From Mangrovibrevibacter kandeliae (lineage in GTDB: Bacteria; Pseudomonadota; Alphaproteobacteria; Rhizobiales; Rhizobiaceae): DNA of 64,000 bases. The notes beneath the pieces are model-generated. The model was not told the DNA's origin, searched no databases, and worked only from the letters and a program-made list of their open reading frames with translations. The translations under genes were made by a program, and so were the position numbers. The stretch lies in NCBI RefSeq assembly GCF_024519155.1, contig NZ_JANIFJ010000001.1:1116001-1180000 (forward strand), written 5' to 3'. This document shows, one piece after another, positions 55,510 through 64,000 of this stretch (positions are counted from its first letter, which is position 1; each line of letters starts with the position of its first letter).

Positions 55510-55893
55510 TCGTGGTCGATACGTCGGCGCTGATGGCGATCGTTCTGAACGAGCCGGAGGGCGGACGCGTGCACAGCGATCCTCGCGACTGTGGACCGCG
55601 TGTTGATTTCGGCCGGAACTCCGGCGGAAGTCTCGATCGTAGCCGCGCGGCGGCATGCGAGGGAGGAGGTCGCTCGCCTCATCGGCGGGCTTGGCCTCGA
55701 GATCGTCGTCGTGACGGATGCTACGAAGCGCCGGGGTCGCCTTGGCTATGGCAAATGGACAAAAGGCGTTAACCCGGCGTCGCTCAGTTTCGGAGACTGC
55801 TTCGCGTACGAATTGGCCAATATAGAAGGGTGCGCGCTGCTCTTCGTCGGGGATGACTTCTTCCGAACCGACATCAACGCCGCTCTCGTCTGA
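55506..55893 (+). pseudogene. VapC-type PIN-domain toxin, frameshifted
   Basis: GTG 55506 opens IVVDTSALMAIVLNEPEGG, the first catalytic Asp region of a PIN ribonuclease. Near 55570 the frame shifts, and ATVDRVLISAGTPAEVSIVA, LNPASL-like and FGDCFAYELAN (further acidic residues) continue in another frame to 55893. The toxin is therefore inactive, like its antitoxin. The module probably decayed as a unit. Confidence 0.8.
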
Positions 55894-55955
55894 AAGCACA
55901 CCAGAACCGCGCACCGAAGGCGCGGTGCTTCGCGAGCAACAACGATGTGCTGTAA

Positions 55956-56030
55956 TGGCTCCCCGGGCCGGATTCGAACCAGCGACCGATCGATTAACAG
56001 TCGATTGCTCTACCACTGAGCTACCGGGGA
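55956..56030 (-). tRNA. tRNA-Asn (anticodon GTT)
   Basis: A 75-base tRNA on the minus strand: acceptor TCCCCGG pairs with CCGGGGA, followed by GCCA in the DNA. The anticodon loop CTGTTAA gives GTT, and the T-arm GGTTCGAATCC and D-arm TAGCTCAGTGGTAGAGC are standard. It lies beside the dead toxin-antitoxin pair; tRNA genes are common integration sites, but no att repeat was noticed. Confidence 0.97.
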
Positions 56031-56185
56031 ACGGCACGCGAATGAATCGGTGCGAGCGAGCCTATAGCGCAGCCCTGCCGCATTTGCCAAGCGGCTCGCC
56101 GGGGAAAATGGTGCGGCGCCGCTGGCGCCGGGCAAGGTTCGTCACCAACTCGGTCGCAAGAGTTGCGCAGCGAGATGGCGAACGC

Positions 56186-56527
56186 ATGACCGTCGAGACG
56201 AAGGAGCCGCACAGCGCCGGCCTGCCGAGCGGGACGGACCGCCGGCCGGCCGTCGGTCCGATGGTCTTCGGACGCCGGCTGCCGCTTCCGGCGACGCGCG
56301 GGCGGCGGATCGTGCTCGGCTGTGCGTTGGTGGCGGGCGGCATCCTCGGGTTCCTGCCGATTCTCGGCTTCTGGATGATCCCGCTCGGCCTTTTCGTGCT
56401 GTCGCAGGATCTCGCCGTCGTGCGCCGCTGGCGCCGCCGCGCGACGCTGCAATGGGGCCGGCGAGGGGGCAGGCGCTCACGTCCACCGTCCGGCAGCCCT
56501 ACCTCAGGCGGGAGGGGCGCCATATGA
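56186..56527 (+). CDS. small membrane protein (PGPGW-like)
   Basis: A 113-residue protein with one strongly hydrophobic hairpin: RIVLGCALVAGGILGFLPIL then GFWMIPLGLFVLSQDLAVV, followed by an arginine-rich tail RRWRRRATLQWGRR. The pattern recalls the putative PGPGW transmembrane family. Function is unknown. ATG 56186 was chosen because the frame upstream runs through the tRNA gene. Its 3' end overlaps the convergent zinc-ribbon gene by 29 bases. Confidence 0.6.
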   Translation: MTVETKEPHSAGLPSGTDRRPAVGPMVFGRRLPLPATRGRRIVLGCALVAGGILGFLPILGFWMIPLGLFVLSQDLAVVRRWRRRATLQWGRRGGRRSRPPSGSPTSGGRGAI

Positions 56528-56756
56528 TGATGTCCGGCCGACGATCCCGATCGAATTCGGCCGCCACCACTTCGCAGTCGCGCCGGTCGCACTCCCGGCA
56601 GCGGAAGCGGATCGCCTCGATCGGCTTGCCGGGATTGGCGAAGGCCACGAGATCGCTCGCCAGGAACGAGGCGGCATGACCGCAACTGCGGCAGGTCGCC
56701 GTCACCAGCATCCCTCGGGCAGCCGCCTGCCGCAGTGATCCGATCAGAGTCGCCAT
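56499..56756 (-). CDS. small zinc-ribbon-like protein
   Basis: From ATG 56756 it encodes 85 residues with two paired cysteine motifs, CRSCGH (22-27) and CRECDRRDC, suggesting a zinc ribbon. The rest is basic (RDRRPDIIIWRPSRLR). The family is unknown to me. ATGs at 56768 and 56786 are possible alternative starts, none with a strong ribosome site. Confidence 0.55.
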   Translation of the reverse strand: MATLIGSLRQAAARGMLVTATCRSCGHAASFLASDLVAFANPGKPIEAIRFRCRECDRRDCEVVAAEFDRDRRPDIIIWRPSRLR

Positions 56757-56990
56757 GCCGATGCTCATGGAACATAAGATGAACATCGTCAATTGCCGAT
56801 TGGACGATCCCGCGGGGGACGGAGTGCCGTCCGCAGCCCCACGCCACACTCCCCGACTTGCCGCGCCGCATGCGCACTCTGTGCGTTAAGTCATTGAACG
56901 CATAAGGCTTTGCACGGATTCTGGTTCGGTCGTTCACCACATCTTATGACCTGTGACGGTAGGTGCCGGGCAGCCCGATCGGGAGCGCCT

Positions 56991-58535
56991 ATGACCTTCT
57001 TCATGTCAAGCCGACGCCGCAGCCGCTGGGGCTTTCAAGCGACGATGACCGGTATGCTCGTCGCGATGGCTTGCGTCGTGGCACAGCCGATGCTGCCGGC
57101 CGAGATGGCGACGACGCGGACGAGCACGGCCTGGGTCGCCGCGGCCGCGCTGATGCTTTCCCTGGTCGTCCTCGTCGGGATGCGGCGGCTGGTGCGTCGA
57201 CGCCTCGACGCCGCCGAGCGCGCGGCACGGGTCAAGCTGCAGCTGCTGCAGCGCGACGAGCTGACGGACGCTCTGGCGCGTCGCTTCTTTCTCGATGGTC
57301 TGCGGAACCGGCTTCGTCATCCTGCAGCCACGCCCCACTGCTTGCTCCTGGTCGACCTCGACCACTTCAAGAGCCTGAACGACGCCTTCGGCCACAAGGT
57401 CGGTGATCTCGCGCTGGTGCATCTCGTCCAGCTCGCGCACGCGGTGTTTCCGGCAGCGCTGGTCGGCCGGCTCGGCGGCGACGAGTTCGCGATCCTGGTC
57501 GAAAGTCCGGCCGACGAGGCCTTCTTCCAGAACGTGCAGCTGTTCCTGTCGCGCCTGCGCGAGCCCTGCGTCATGTCGGGACGCCAGCTGCGCCTCAGCG
57601 CCTCGCTGGGGGTGGCGTGCTTCCCCGAGCATTCGACCTCGGCCGAGGAGCTGCGCGCGCTTGCCGATCTCGCCCTCTACGAGAGCAAGAATGCCGGCCG
57701 CGGCCGCCTCACGATGTTCGACACCGAGATGCTGCGCCATCAGCGCCAGCGCCGCTTCATCGAGCGCGAGCTGCGTGCGGCCATTCTGCTCGATCAGCTC
57801 GCCGTTCAGTATCAGCCGATCCTCGACATCGACCAGAAGGTCGTCGCGGTGGAGGCGCTGGTGCGCTGGAACCACCCCATCCGCGGCTGGATCCCGCCGG
57901 GCGAGTTCGTGCCGATCGCCGAGGAGTCCACGCTGATCGACCTCCTCGGCGAATGGGTGATGCGCCGGGTCTGCCTCGATGCCAGCCAGTTCTGCGGCAT
58001 CATGATCGCGATCAACGTATCGGCAGCGCAGCTGCGCCGCGACGACGTCGTCAGCACGCTGCGAGCCGTCATCGATGAAACCGGCGTCGATTGCAGCCGC
58101 CTGTGCATCGAGATCACCGAGACCTTCGCCGGCAGTGCGAGCGCCGAAGTGATCCAGCGCATCAAGGCGATCCGCGAGATGGGCTTGCGCGTCTCGCTCG
58201 ACGACTTCGGCACCGGCAATTGCGGCTTCTCCTACCTGCAGCGCCTGCCGATCGATCTGATCAAGATCGACCGCAGCTACATTCAGCAGATGCAGAGCGA
58301 CGAGCTCTCGCGGGCGCTGACCACGGCGCTCGCCCAGATCGGTCGGGCGATCGACCTGCGGGTGCTTGCGGAAGGCGTGGAGACGGAAGAGCACTTCGCA
58401 CTTGCCCGTGCGGCCGGCTGCACCCTCTTCCAGGGCTTCCACTTCAGCCGGCCGGGCAATGTCGAGGACATCGCGCCGCTGGTGCGCGGGCTGCCGGTCC
58501 GCGGTCCGGCGGCGCTCTCGACCGCGAACCTCTGA
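56991..58535 (+). CDS. GGDEF-EAL domain protein (c-di-GMP turnover)
   Basis: A 514-residue inner-membrane protein. Two hydrophobic segments (about 16-36 and 48-65) precede a GGDEF domain with intact GGDEF at 162-166 (RLGGDEFAIL) and an EAL domain with EAL at 288-290, NVSAAQL and DDFGTGNCGFSYL. Both active sites look complete, so it could make or degrade cyclic di-GMP. No RxxD inhibitory site precedes GGDEF. GGGAG lies five bases before ATG 56991. Confidence 0.93.
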   Translation: MTFFMSSRRRSRWGFQATMTGMLVAMACVVAQPMLPAEMATTRTSTAWVAAAALMLSLVVLVGMRRLVRRRLDAAERAARVKLQLLQRDELTDALARRFFLDGLRNRLRHPAATPHCLLLVDLDHFKSLNDAFGHKVGDLALVHLVQLAHAVFPAALVGRLGGDEFAILVESPADEAFFQNVQLFLSRLREPCVMSGRQLRLSASLGVACFPEHSTSAEELRALADLALYESKNAGRGRLTMFDTEMLRHQRQRRFIERELRAAILLDQLAVQYQPILDIDQKVVAVEALVRWNHPIRGWIPPGEFVPIAEESTLIDLLGEWVMRRVCLDASQFCGIMIAINVSAAQLRRDDVVSTLRAVIDETGVDCSRLCIEITETFAGSASAEVIQRIKAIREMGLRVSLDDFGTGNCGFSYLQRLPIDLIKIDRSYIQQMQSDELSRALTTALAQIGRAIDLRVLAEGVETEEHFALARAAGCTLFQGFHFSRPGNVEDIAPLVRGLPVRGPAALSTANL

Positions 58536-58556
58536 CCCCGGACGCGGGGTCCGGCG

Positions 58557-58916
58557 TCAGGGGGACGTGTCGCTCGACAAGGTGTCGACCAGCTGCTGGA
58601 GCGCGCGGCGTACGCCAGGATCGGTGACGGAATCGATGGCGTGGCGGCGCCGGGCGCGCCGCATCGCCGCCGCCGGCTTGACGTTGTCGGAGGACTGCGC
58701 CTCGAACCCCTCGAAGAAATAGCCGACCGGCACGTCGAGCGCTCGAGACAGCCGGTAGAGCCGGCTCGCACTGATGCGGTTGAGGCCCTTTTCGTATTTC
58801 TGCAGCTGCTGGAACGTGATGTCGAGCACCTCGGCGACACTCGTCTGCGACAGGCGCCGCTCGAGCCGCGCGATCCGCAAGCGCTGTCCGACATGGCGAT
58901 CGACGGGATCCTGCAC
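58557..58916 (-). CDS. XRE-family transcriptional regulator
   Basis: A 119-residue regulator with the Cro/C1 helix-turn-helix LRIARLERRLSQTSVAEVLD and FQQLQKYEKGLNRISASRLY, then VPVGYFFEGFEAQSSDN. It is a paralogue of the protein at 44816-45199. GTG 58916 is chosen for GGAGAG six bases upstream; a longer frame to 59000 adds unconserved residues. It converges with the GGDEF-EAL gene, 21 bases apart. Confidence 0.9.
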   Translation of the reverse strand: MQDPVDRHVGQRLRIARLERRLSQTSVAEVLDITFQQLQKYEKGLNRISASRLYRLSRALDVPVGYFFEGFEAQSSDNVKPAAAMRRARRRHAIDSVTDPGVRRALQQLVDTLSSDTSP

Positions 58917-59128
58917 GGCCGACTCTCCATCTTCAATGATCCGAGGCGTCGAAGTAGAAGTCTTGCAGGCTTGCAGATTTCTCAAAGCGAAGGCTCGCAT
59001 TCGATCGATCGGGGCATCGTCTTCGCGCGCCGCCCGATGCCCGCGCGCGGGGCTGGACGGCGTGATGCCAGTCGGTCACGAGGGTTTGGGCGCCAGACGC
59101 GGCCCGCCGTCTGGGCGCCGGGTGCGGC

Positions 59129-59326
59129 TCAGTGGCGGGGGGTCGACCCGCCATCGCCCGCGACGAGCGAGAGCTGTTCGCGCAGCCGAGCTCGTTCTGC
59201 GGGGGGCAGCTCGGCGATGCGCGCATCGACGAAGGCCGCGACGCGCTTTGGATCGTCGCCGTAGATCCGGACGCCTTCCGCCGAGAGGGCGGCCAGCAGA
59301 GAGAGGGCATCGAGATGGCGTTTCAG
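59129..59326 (-). CDS. possible small hypothetical protein (65 aa, non-ATG start)
   Basis: The frame LKRHLDALSLLAALSAEGVR, then DDPKRVAAFVDARIAELPPA and RARLREQLSLVAGDG, looks protein-like. GGGGAG lies eight bases before a CTG codon at 59326, the only start with a good ribosome site; there is no ATG or GTG in place. It is divergent from the acyltransferase gene. It may be real or chance. Confidence 0.3.
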   Translation of the reverse strand: MKRHLDALSLLAALSAEGVRIYGDDPKRVAAFVDARIAELPPAERARLREQLSLVAGDGGSTPRH

Positions 59327-59413
59327 ATTTGAAGCTCCCCGTAAAATACGAAGCGTTCGCAATGCTTTGGTCAACTGCCAAAACGGTCCGGTCACCTCGT
59401 CGCCGGAGCCACC

Positions 59414-59980
59414 ATGACACCACAAGCTGCCCGCCGCGGAAACTCCCTGCGCTGCGTTATCGCCACTGCGCCGGAGCACATTCGCGATTCCATGATCCTG
59501 CGCAGCATCTGCTTCGTGCAGGAGCTCGGCATCTCGCCGGCCTTCATCTTCGACGGCAACGACCATCAGGCGACGCACGTCGTCTTCTATGACGGCGACG
59601 ATCCGATCGGCTCGCTGCGCATCCGTTGGTTCGCCGGCTTCGCCAAGTACGAACGCACCTGCTTCCGCGAGGCCTATCGCAACCCCTTCGTCATCAAGCG
59701 CTGCATCCAGACGACCTTCGATCATGTCGCTCGCAAGGGCTACACGATCGTCGCCACGCAGTCGGAGCCTCGCCTCACCGCGCTCTGGACGAAGCTGTTC
59801 AAGTTCGATGTCCTCGACCGGCCTCCGGTGCAGATCGCGGGCCATCCCGAGCCGTATCTGACGGTCGTCGGCACCATCGCGCCGCGCGACGACGCGATCA
59901 CGCTCGAGACCGATGGCGCCGTGCTGCTGCGGGTGGAAGGCGACTGGGACAAGCCGAGCGCCTTCGAGCCCGCCCGATGA
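59414..59980 (+). CDS. GNAT/LuxI-like acyltransferase
   Basis: A 188-residue protein with the N-acyltransferase fold shared by GNAT and acyl-homoserine-lactone or N-acyl amino acid synthases. RSICFVQELGISPAFIFDGN near residue 31 and DDPIGSLRIRWF (61-72) match the pattern in which a conserved Arg/Phe strand precedes the catalytic cleft. CFREAYRNPFVIKRCI and VATQSEPRLTALWTKLFKFD follow. It could make a diffusible acyl signal or simply acylate a small molecule. It overlaps the next gene by four bases. ATG 59414 gives a natural start. Confidence 0.65.
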   Translation: MTPQAARRGNSLRCVIATAPEHIRDSMILRSICFVQELGISPAFIFDGNDHQATHVVFYDGDDPIGSLRIRWFAGFAKYERTCFREAYRNPFVIKRCIQTTFDHVARKGYTIVATQSEPRLTALWTKLFKFDVLDRPPVQIAGHPEPYLTVVGTIAPRDDAITLETDGAVLLRVEGDWDKPSAFEPAR

Positions 59981-60210
59981 GCAACGTCATCCGCTTTCCG
60001 GGCGGCGACGTCGCCGCCCAGTCGGCGATGGCCGACATTCTCGACCGGACCCGGATGCATGCGGAAATGGTCTGCCGCATGCTGAACGGCATCGAGGCGC
60101 CGCCCGCAGACCTCGCCGAGTTCCTGGAGGATGTTGCCAACGTCTACCTCGATCATGTCGAGGAGATCACTCGTTGGCGGCGCGGCTCGGCGGGTTCGGC
60201 GCCAGGTTGA
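59977..60210 (+). CDS. small hypothetical protein coupled to the acyltransferase (77 aa)
   Basis: Starts MSNVIRFPGGDVAAQSAMAD and is mostly helical (LAEFLEDVANVYLDHVEEI). The ATG overlaps the stop of the acyltransferase gene (ATGA), so the two are translationally coupled. MSNVIRFP is a common opening of small alphaproteobacterial proteins. Its last 44 bases overlap the convergent LysR gene. No family is recognised. Confidence 0.65.
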   Translation: MSNVIRFPGGDVAAQSAMADILDRTRMHAEMVCRMLNGIEAPPADLAEFLEDVANVYLDHVEEITRWRRGSAGSAPG

Positions 60211-61234
60211 AGAAGGCGCGGAAGTCGTTTTCCGGTGCGGAGGCGCCGGCCGTCAGGTTCAGCCGGTCGGCGAAGAAGACGTTCTGCGTGAAAATCGCCC
60301 GCAGCCAGTCGAGCACCACGCGCACCGGCTTGGAGCGCAGCCGGTCGCGCAAGGCGATGACGTAGAGCGGCATCGCCAGGTGCACGCCGAGATCGACCGG
60401 CACGAAATGCGGCTCGATCAGGACGTAGTTGCCGAGAAGACCGATTCCCGCGCCCGACTTGATCAGCGAGAAGTAGGCGAGGGAGTTCTCGCACACATGC
60501 GACGTCCCGCTGTCCAAGAGGTCGTTCCAGGGCTGCCAGAACGGCGTCTCGGACACGTAGTAGCTGCACTGGATGAAGCGGTGGCTGTGCGCGCCCTGGC
60601 GCGTCGGCACGCCCTCGGCCTCGATGTAGCTTCGCGCCGCGACCGGGATCAGGTGGAGAACCCCGACCTTCTCGCAATGCACGTCGGCGCGATGGATCGG
60701 CATCAGGCCGAGCATCACGTCGGTCTGATTCTTGTCGAGGTCGAGGAACGACATCTGCTCCTTCAGGTCGATCCGGATGCGCGGATGCTCGCGTGTCAGT
60801 CGCGCCACCGCCGGCGCCACGAAGGCGACGCTGAGGCCGGAGGTGACGCTGACGCTGACCTGACCTGCGATGGCCGACTGCTCCTGCCGCAAGTTGGCGG
60901 CGAGCGAGTAGAGGCGGAAGTCGAGATCGGCGAGATGGATGGCGAGCTCGCGTCCCTTGCTTGTCAGCACAGTGCCCGAATGGGTCGCGATCACCAGCTG
61001 CGATCCGAACAGCGACTGCAGGCGCTTGATGTCCCGGCTGACGGTCGGGGCGCTCATCTGCAGCATCTCGCCGGCTCTTGCGTAGGACCGTCCCTTGGCG
61101 ACCGCCAGAAAGGTCCGGAGCTCACGCCAGCAGTTGCTGGACAGGAGCTGCTCGACCTCCAGCGGCGAGCGGTCGAGATCGCTGCGATCCGCGCCGAAGG
61201 GAAGACCCGCGGCTGCCGATCTGTCGTCGTCCAT
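60167..61234 (-). CDS. LysR-family transcriptional regulator
   Basis: A 355-residue LysR protein. The winged helix-turn-helix RSYARAGEMLQMSAPTVSRD is at about 47-66, followed by the periplasmic-binding-type effector domain (VSVTSGLSVAFVAPAVARL onward). An N-terminal extension of ~30 residues is longer than usual. ATG 61234 follows GGGGACG; the open frame goes 15 codons further. It converges with the acyltransferase pair. The regulon is unknown. Confidence 0.9.
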   Translation of the reverse strand: MDDDRSAAAGLPFGADRSDLDRSPLEVEQLLSSNCWRELRTFLAVAKGRSYARAGEMLQMSAPTVSRDIKRLQSLFGSQLVIATHSGTVLTSKGRELAIHLADLDFRLYSLAANLRQEQSAIAGQVSVSVTSGLSVAFVAPAVARLTREHPRIRIDLKEQMSFLDLDKNQTDVMLGLMPIHRADVHCEKVGVLHLIPVAARSYIEAEGVPTRQGAHSHRFIQCSYYVSETPFWQPWNDLLDSGTSHVCENSLAYFSLIKSGAGIGLLGNYVLIEPHFVPVDLGVHLAMPLYVIALRDRLRSKPVRVVLDWLRAIFTQNVFFADRLNLTAGASAPENDFRAFFNLAPNPPSRAANE

Positions 61235-61758
61235 CGTCCCCAACCCCATTCGCCCCGGATGCCGGTCACCCGCAATCACAGCGCGTGAACATCAGTCGCT
61301 CTGGCCAAGGGTTGTAACGCAACGGTGTCCGCGCGCAAGCCGATGATGCGCCTCGGCGTGCGGGGCGGCAGGACGCCGCAAGCCGCTCGCGCGACCGCGC
61401 CGCTTCCGCATCCTGGCCTGCCCGACCCCTTTGACCCGGTCGAGCAGGGGCGGCTCGGCCGAGGCGTGCCGCTCCCGCACCGCAATGCCGGAGTGCAGGA
61501 CCAAGGCGCTCTCGCCAGCACCCGAGACGTCTCACCCCCGCGTCATCGGGCCGCCGCTCCTTGACCGAATCGGCAGGTGCTTCTGCGTGTCAGAGCGCGG
61601 CGTCTCCCGGACCTGACGCGTAAGGCCCGCCGCCGCAGCCTTTGATGGCGCGTTAACCGACGTGCCGTAGCGTCTCGATGTGGACAGTGAGCCGACAACG
61701 CTCTGTGCGTCGTTGCGCGCAAGGATCGTCAGGGCAAAGTAGATCGATCGAGACCATC
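61235..61758. other. gap between LysR and hybrid kinase genes
   Basis: About 520 GC-rich bases with no gene I can support. Short antisense-type frames exist but lack ribosome sites and protein-like composition. It should contain promoters for both divergent genes. Confidence 0.5.
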
Positions 61759-64000
61759 ATGATCTGGCAGCCCCTCCTGGCGAATCTGGCGCTCGTGGCG
61801 ATCATGGTCAATCTGTTCGACATGGCGGCAGCGAGGACGGCCGGCTTCGGCGAACCATGGCCCGGCGTGACCACCGGCGCGCTGCTCGGCATCGGCGCCG
61901 TCATCGCGATGGGGATGCTTCCGCCTCCCATGCCGGGCGTCTTCATCGACCTGCGCGTGCCCTTCGTGGGTGCCGCGGGTCTGTTCGGCGGCGTGCCGGG
62001 TGCTCTCGTCGCCGGGGCAATGTCTGGCGCATATCGGTTCCATCTCGGAGGGCAGGGTGCCCCCGCCGGGCTCCTCAGCCTCGTCCTCGCGACAGGGGCT
62101 GGCTTGATGGTCTACCGTCTCCGTCGCTTGCGAGGGCGCTCGGTCCTCGACGTGATGACACTGGCGGCGCTGCTGGCCGCCGCAAATCTCGTCAGCATCT
62201 TCGCCCTGCCGGACCAGGTGTTCAGCGCGGTCCTTGCGTCGGCTGTGCTGCCGCTCGTGGTGCTCACCTTCGGGGGCACCGCCATCATCGGCTTGTCGCT
62301 CGACGGCGTGGAGCGACGCCGCACGCTTGAGAAGACGAACCTGATCTACCGCGCGATGGTCGAGCAACTGCCCGACAATCTCAACTTCAAGGACGTTGAC
62401 GGTCGCTTCGTCATCGTCAACCCGGCGACGGCCACCTCGCTCGGCCAGCAACGCGTCGAGGACGTCGTCGGGCACACCGATGAAGACTTCCACCCGAAGG
62501 ATCTCGCCCAAGCGTACCGGCAGCACGAGGAAGCGGTCCTGCAAAGCCGGAACCCGTCCCGGATCGAGGAGCCGTTCAAGCGGCCCGACGGCAGCAGTGG
62601 ATGGCTTTCCACGTTGAAGGTGCCCCTGACCGATGGGTCCGGGAGGCTGCTCGGGATCATCACCCACAATCGCGACATCACCGACGAGCGCCAGAGCGCG
62701 GAGGCGAAGAAGGACTTCATCGCCCTCATCAGCCACGAACTTCGCACGCCGCTGACGTCGATCCGCGGCTCGCTCGGCCTCATCAGCAGCGGTGTCGCCG
62801 GCCAACTGCCGCCGCGCGCCGCCAGTCTCATGTCGATCGCGCACAGCAACTGCGAGCGCCTGATTCTGCTGGTCAACGACATTCTCGACATCGAGAAAAT
62901 CGCGTCGGGCAAGATGGCGATCGAGATGCGCCCCGTGCAGCTCCGTCCCTTGCTCCAGCACGCTCTCGCGGCGCATGCGGACTATCTGCCCGAGAAGCAG
63001 ATCAAGCTCGTTCTCCTGGACGATGCGCCGGGAGCCGCAGTGTCGGTCGATCCGGATCGCCTCCACCAGGCGCTGTCCAATCTCCTGTCGAACGCCCTCA
63101 AGTTTTCGCCGGATGGATCGACCGTCACCGTCGGCAGCGTCGCGATCGCCGGTGCGATCCGCATCTTCGTCCGCGACGAAGGGCCGGGCATCCCGGTCGA
63201 GTTCCAGTCGCGCATCTTCGGCAGGTTCGAGCAGGCGGAGGCGGCAAGCACGCGACGGAGCGGCGGGACCGGCCTCGGTCTCAACATCACGCGCGCGATC
63301 GTCGAGAGGATGGACGGGCGCATCGACTTCACCTCGGCGATCGGTACGGGCACGACCTTCACGATCGACCTGCCGGCGGTCGTGGCTGCGCCAGGACCCG
63401 CGACACATGACAGCGCTGCTTCGGGACCGCTCGAGAACCACCGCATTCTGATCTGCGGCTCCGATCGCACCTTGAACGGACAGGTGGGAGAGGCCCTCGC
63501 ATCGACCGTCTTCAGCAGCGATCTGGCGCCCGATCTCGACGCATGTCTTCGGCTGGTCGGCGAGCGGCCCTATGCGGCTCTCGTTCTGGACGGCGCGCTG
63601 CTGGAGGAGTGCGCCGCCCACTTCTTCACCGCGCTGCGGGGCGGCGAGGTGGGTCGAACGCTGCCGGTCATCATGCTGTGCAGCGACGGCGCGGCGACGG
63701 CCGAACACCGGGGCTTTGCGAGCGAGGTCCTGGATTGGCTGACGGCGCCTTTGGACCAGCACCGGCTTCGCGCGGCGCTGAGCGCCATCGTCAAGAGGAA
63801 CGCCGGAGGCCGGGTTTCCATCCTGCACGTCGAGGACGACATGTCGGTACTCGAGGTCTTCGCGCAAGCCGTCGGCGACAAGGGCGCGGTCGTCGCGGCG
63901 CGCAGCGTCGAGGAGGCCCGGCGCCGGCTTCGTTCGCAGGACTTCGATGCCGTGGTCCTGGACCAGAAGCTGCCGGACGGGTCCGGCTTCGATCTTCTGT
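61759..64000 (+). CDS. hybrid sensor histidine kinase (5TM-LYT, PAS, kinase, receivers), cut by window edge
   Basis: At least 747 residues, open to the window end. The N-terminus (about 1-190) is a multi-pass 5TM-LYT-type sensor with FIDLRVPFVGAAGLFGGVPG and SGAYRFHLGGQG. A PAS domain (about 195-310, VEQLPDNLNFKDVDGRF) follows. The kinase has phospho-acceptor His326 in LISHELRTPLTS, N-box NLLSNALKFSPDG, DEGPGIP and GGTGLGLNI. After it come a degenerate receiver (about 555-665, ILICGSDRTL, acidic pair incomplete) and a second receiver from residue 686 (ILHVEDDMSVLEVF) with acceptor Asp735 in VVLDQKLPDGSG. The translation was read directly from ATG 61759. Confidence 0.92.
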   Translation, partial: MIWQPLLANLALVAIMVNLFDMAAARTAGFGEPWPGVTTGALLGIGAVIAMGMLPPPMPGVFIDLRVPFVGAAGLFGGVPGALVAGAMSGAYRFHLGGQGAPAGLLSLVLATGAGLMVYRLRRLRGRSVLDVMTLAALLAAANLVSIFALPDQVFSAVLASAVLPLVVLTFGGTAIIGLSLDGVERRRTLEKTNLIYRAMVEQLPDNLNFKDVDGRFVIVNPATATSLGQQRVEDVVGHTDEDFHPKDLAQAYRQHEEAVLQSRNPSRIEEPFKRPDGSSGWLSTLKVPLTDGSGRLLGIITHNRDITDERQSAEAKKDFIALISHELRTPLTSIRGSLGLISSGVAGQLPPRAASLMSIAHSNCERLILLVNDILDIEKIASGKMAIEMRPVQLRPLLQHALAAHADYLPEKQIKLVLLDDAPGAAVSVDPDRLHQALSNLLSNALKFSPDGSTVTVGSVAIAGAIRIFVRDEGPGIPVEFQSRIFGRFEQAEAASTRRSGGTGLGLNITRAIVERMDGRIDFTSAIGTGTTFTIDLPAVVAAPGPATHDSAASGPLENHRILICGSDRTLNGQVGEALASTVFSSDLAPDLDACLRLVGERPYAALVLDGALLEECAAHFFTALRGGEVGRTLPVIMLCSDGAATAEHRGFASEVLDWLTAPLDQHRLRAALSAIVKRNAGGRVSILHVEDDMSVLEVFAQAVGDKGAVVAARSVEEARRRLRSQDFDAVVLDQKLPDGSGFDLL

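Noticed and set aside
61729-63867. Minus-strand open frame of about 712 codons opposite the hybrid kinase
   Set aside because: The plus strand reads a complete 5TM-PAS-kinase-receiver protein; the minus frame has no recognisable domain.

Overview
The window is GC-rich, densely coded DNA whose genes look alphaproteobacterial, most likely Hyphomicrobiales (Rhizobiales). The signs are a B12-dependent class II ribonucleotide reductase, an HWE-type histidine kinase, IclR- and peptide-ABC-linked catabolic genes, and many decayed IS3, IS110, IS256, IS630 and IS1595 fragments. The taxon is an inference; no rRNA or housekeeping marker is present to fix it.

Bases 1-22,000 are a catabolic locus. It holds a hydroxyacid dehydrogenase tail, 5-oxoprolinase subunits PxpA, PxpB and PxpC, a class I amidotransferase, a creatinase/M24-like protein, a DapA-family lyase, a SelA-like PLP enzyme, an IclR regulator, a RidA protein, a deacetylase-type amidohydrolase and a full dipeptide/oligopeptide ABC transporter. 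Together these suggest uptake and breakdown of a modified amino acid, amino sugar or small peptide. The locus is interrupted at about 5.9-12.8 kb by IS debris that encloses a three-gene restriction-modification-like cassette (D12-class adenine methylase, Eco57I-type methylase, PD-(D/E)XK nuclease). The three genes overlap by GTGA junctions.

Bases 22,000-36,000 are accessory. A MarR/FAD-monooxygenase pair comes first. Next is a lower-GC island (25.3-28.1 kb) with a degenerate ParA-like protein, two paralogous 181-residue coiled-coil proteins and two tiny proteins; I do not recognise it as a named system. A soluble chemoreceptor with duplicated PAS domains follows, then a decayed IS3 element with 17-bp inverted repeats. 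Last is a Pycsar-like defence operon: a two-domain nucleotide cyclase, an E2/UBC-like protein and a PycTM-like membrane effector, plus a fourth gene cut off next to the IS debris.

Bases 36,000-64,000 look like ordinary chromosome. They carry nrdJ with possible NrdR boxes, an HWE kinase, gpt, doxX, a CinA-like protein, wrbA, an XRE regulator, tRNA-Leu(TAA), adenine deaminase, threonine dehydratase, a sulfur/quality-control run (sulfurtransferase, AlaX, CysK), photolyase, a dead Phd/VapC toxin-antitoxin pair, tRNA-Asn(GTT), a GGDEF-EAL protein, a second XRE regulator, a LuxI/GNAT-like acyltransferase and a LysR regulator. The window ends inside a hybrid histidine kinase.
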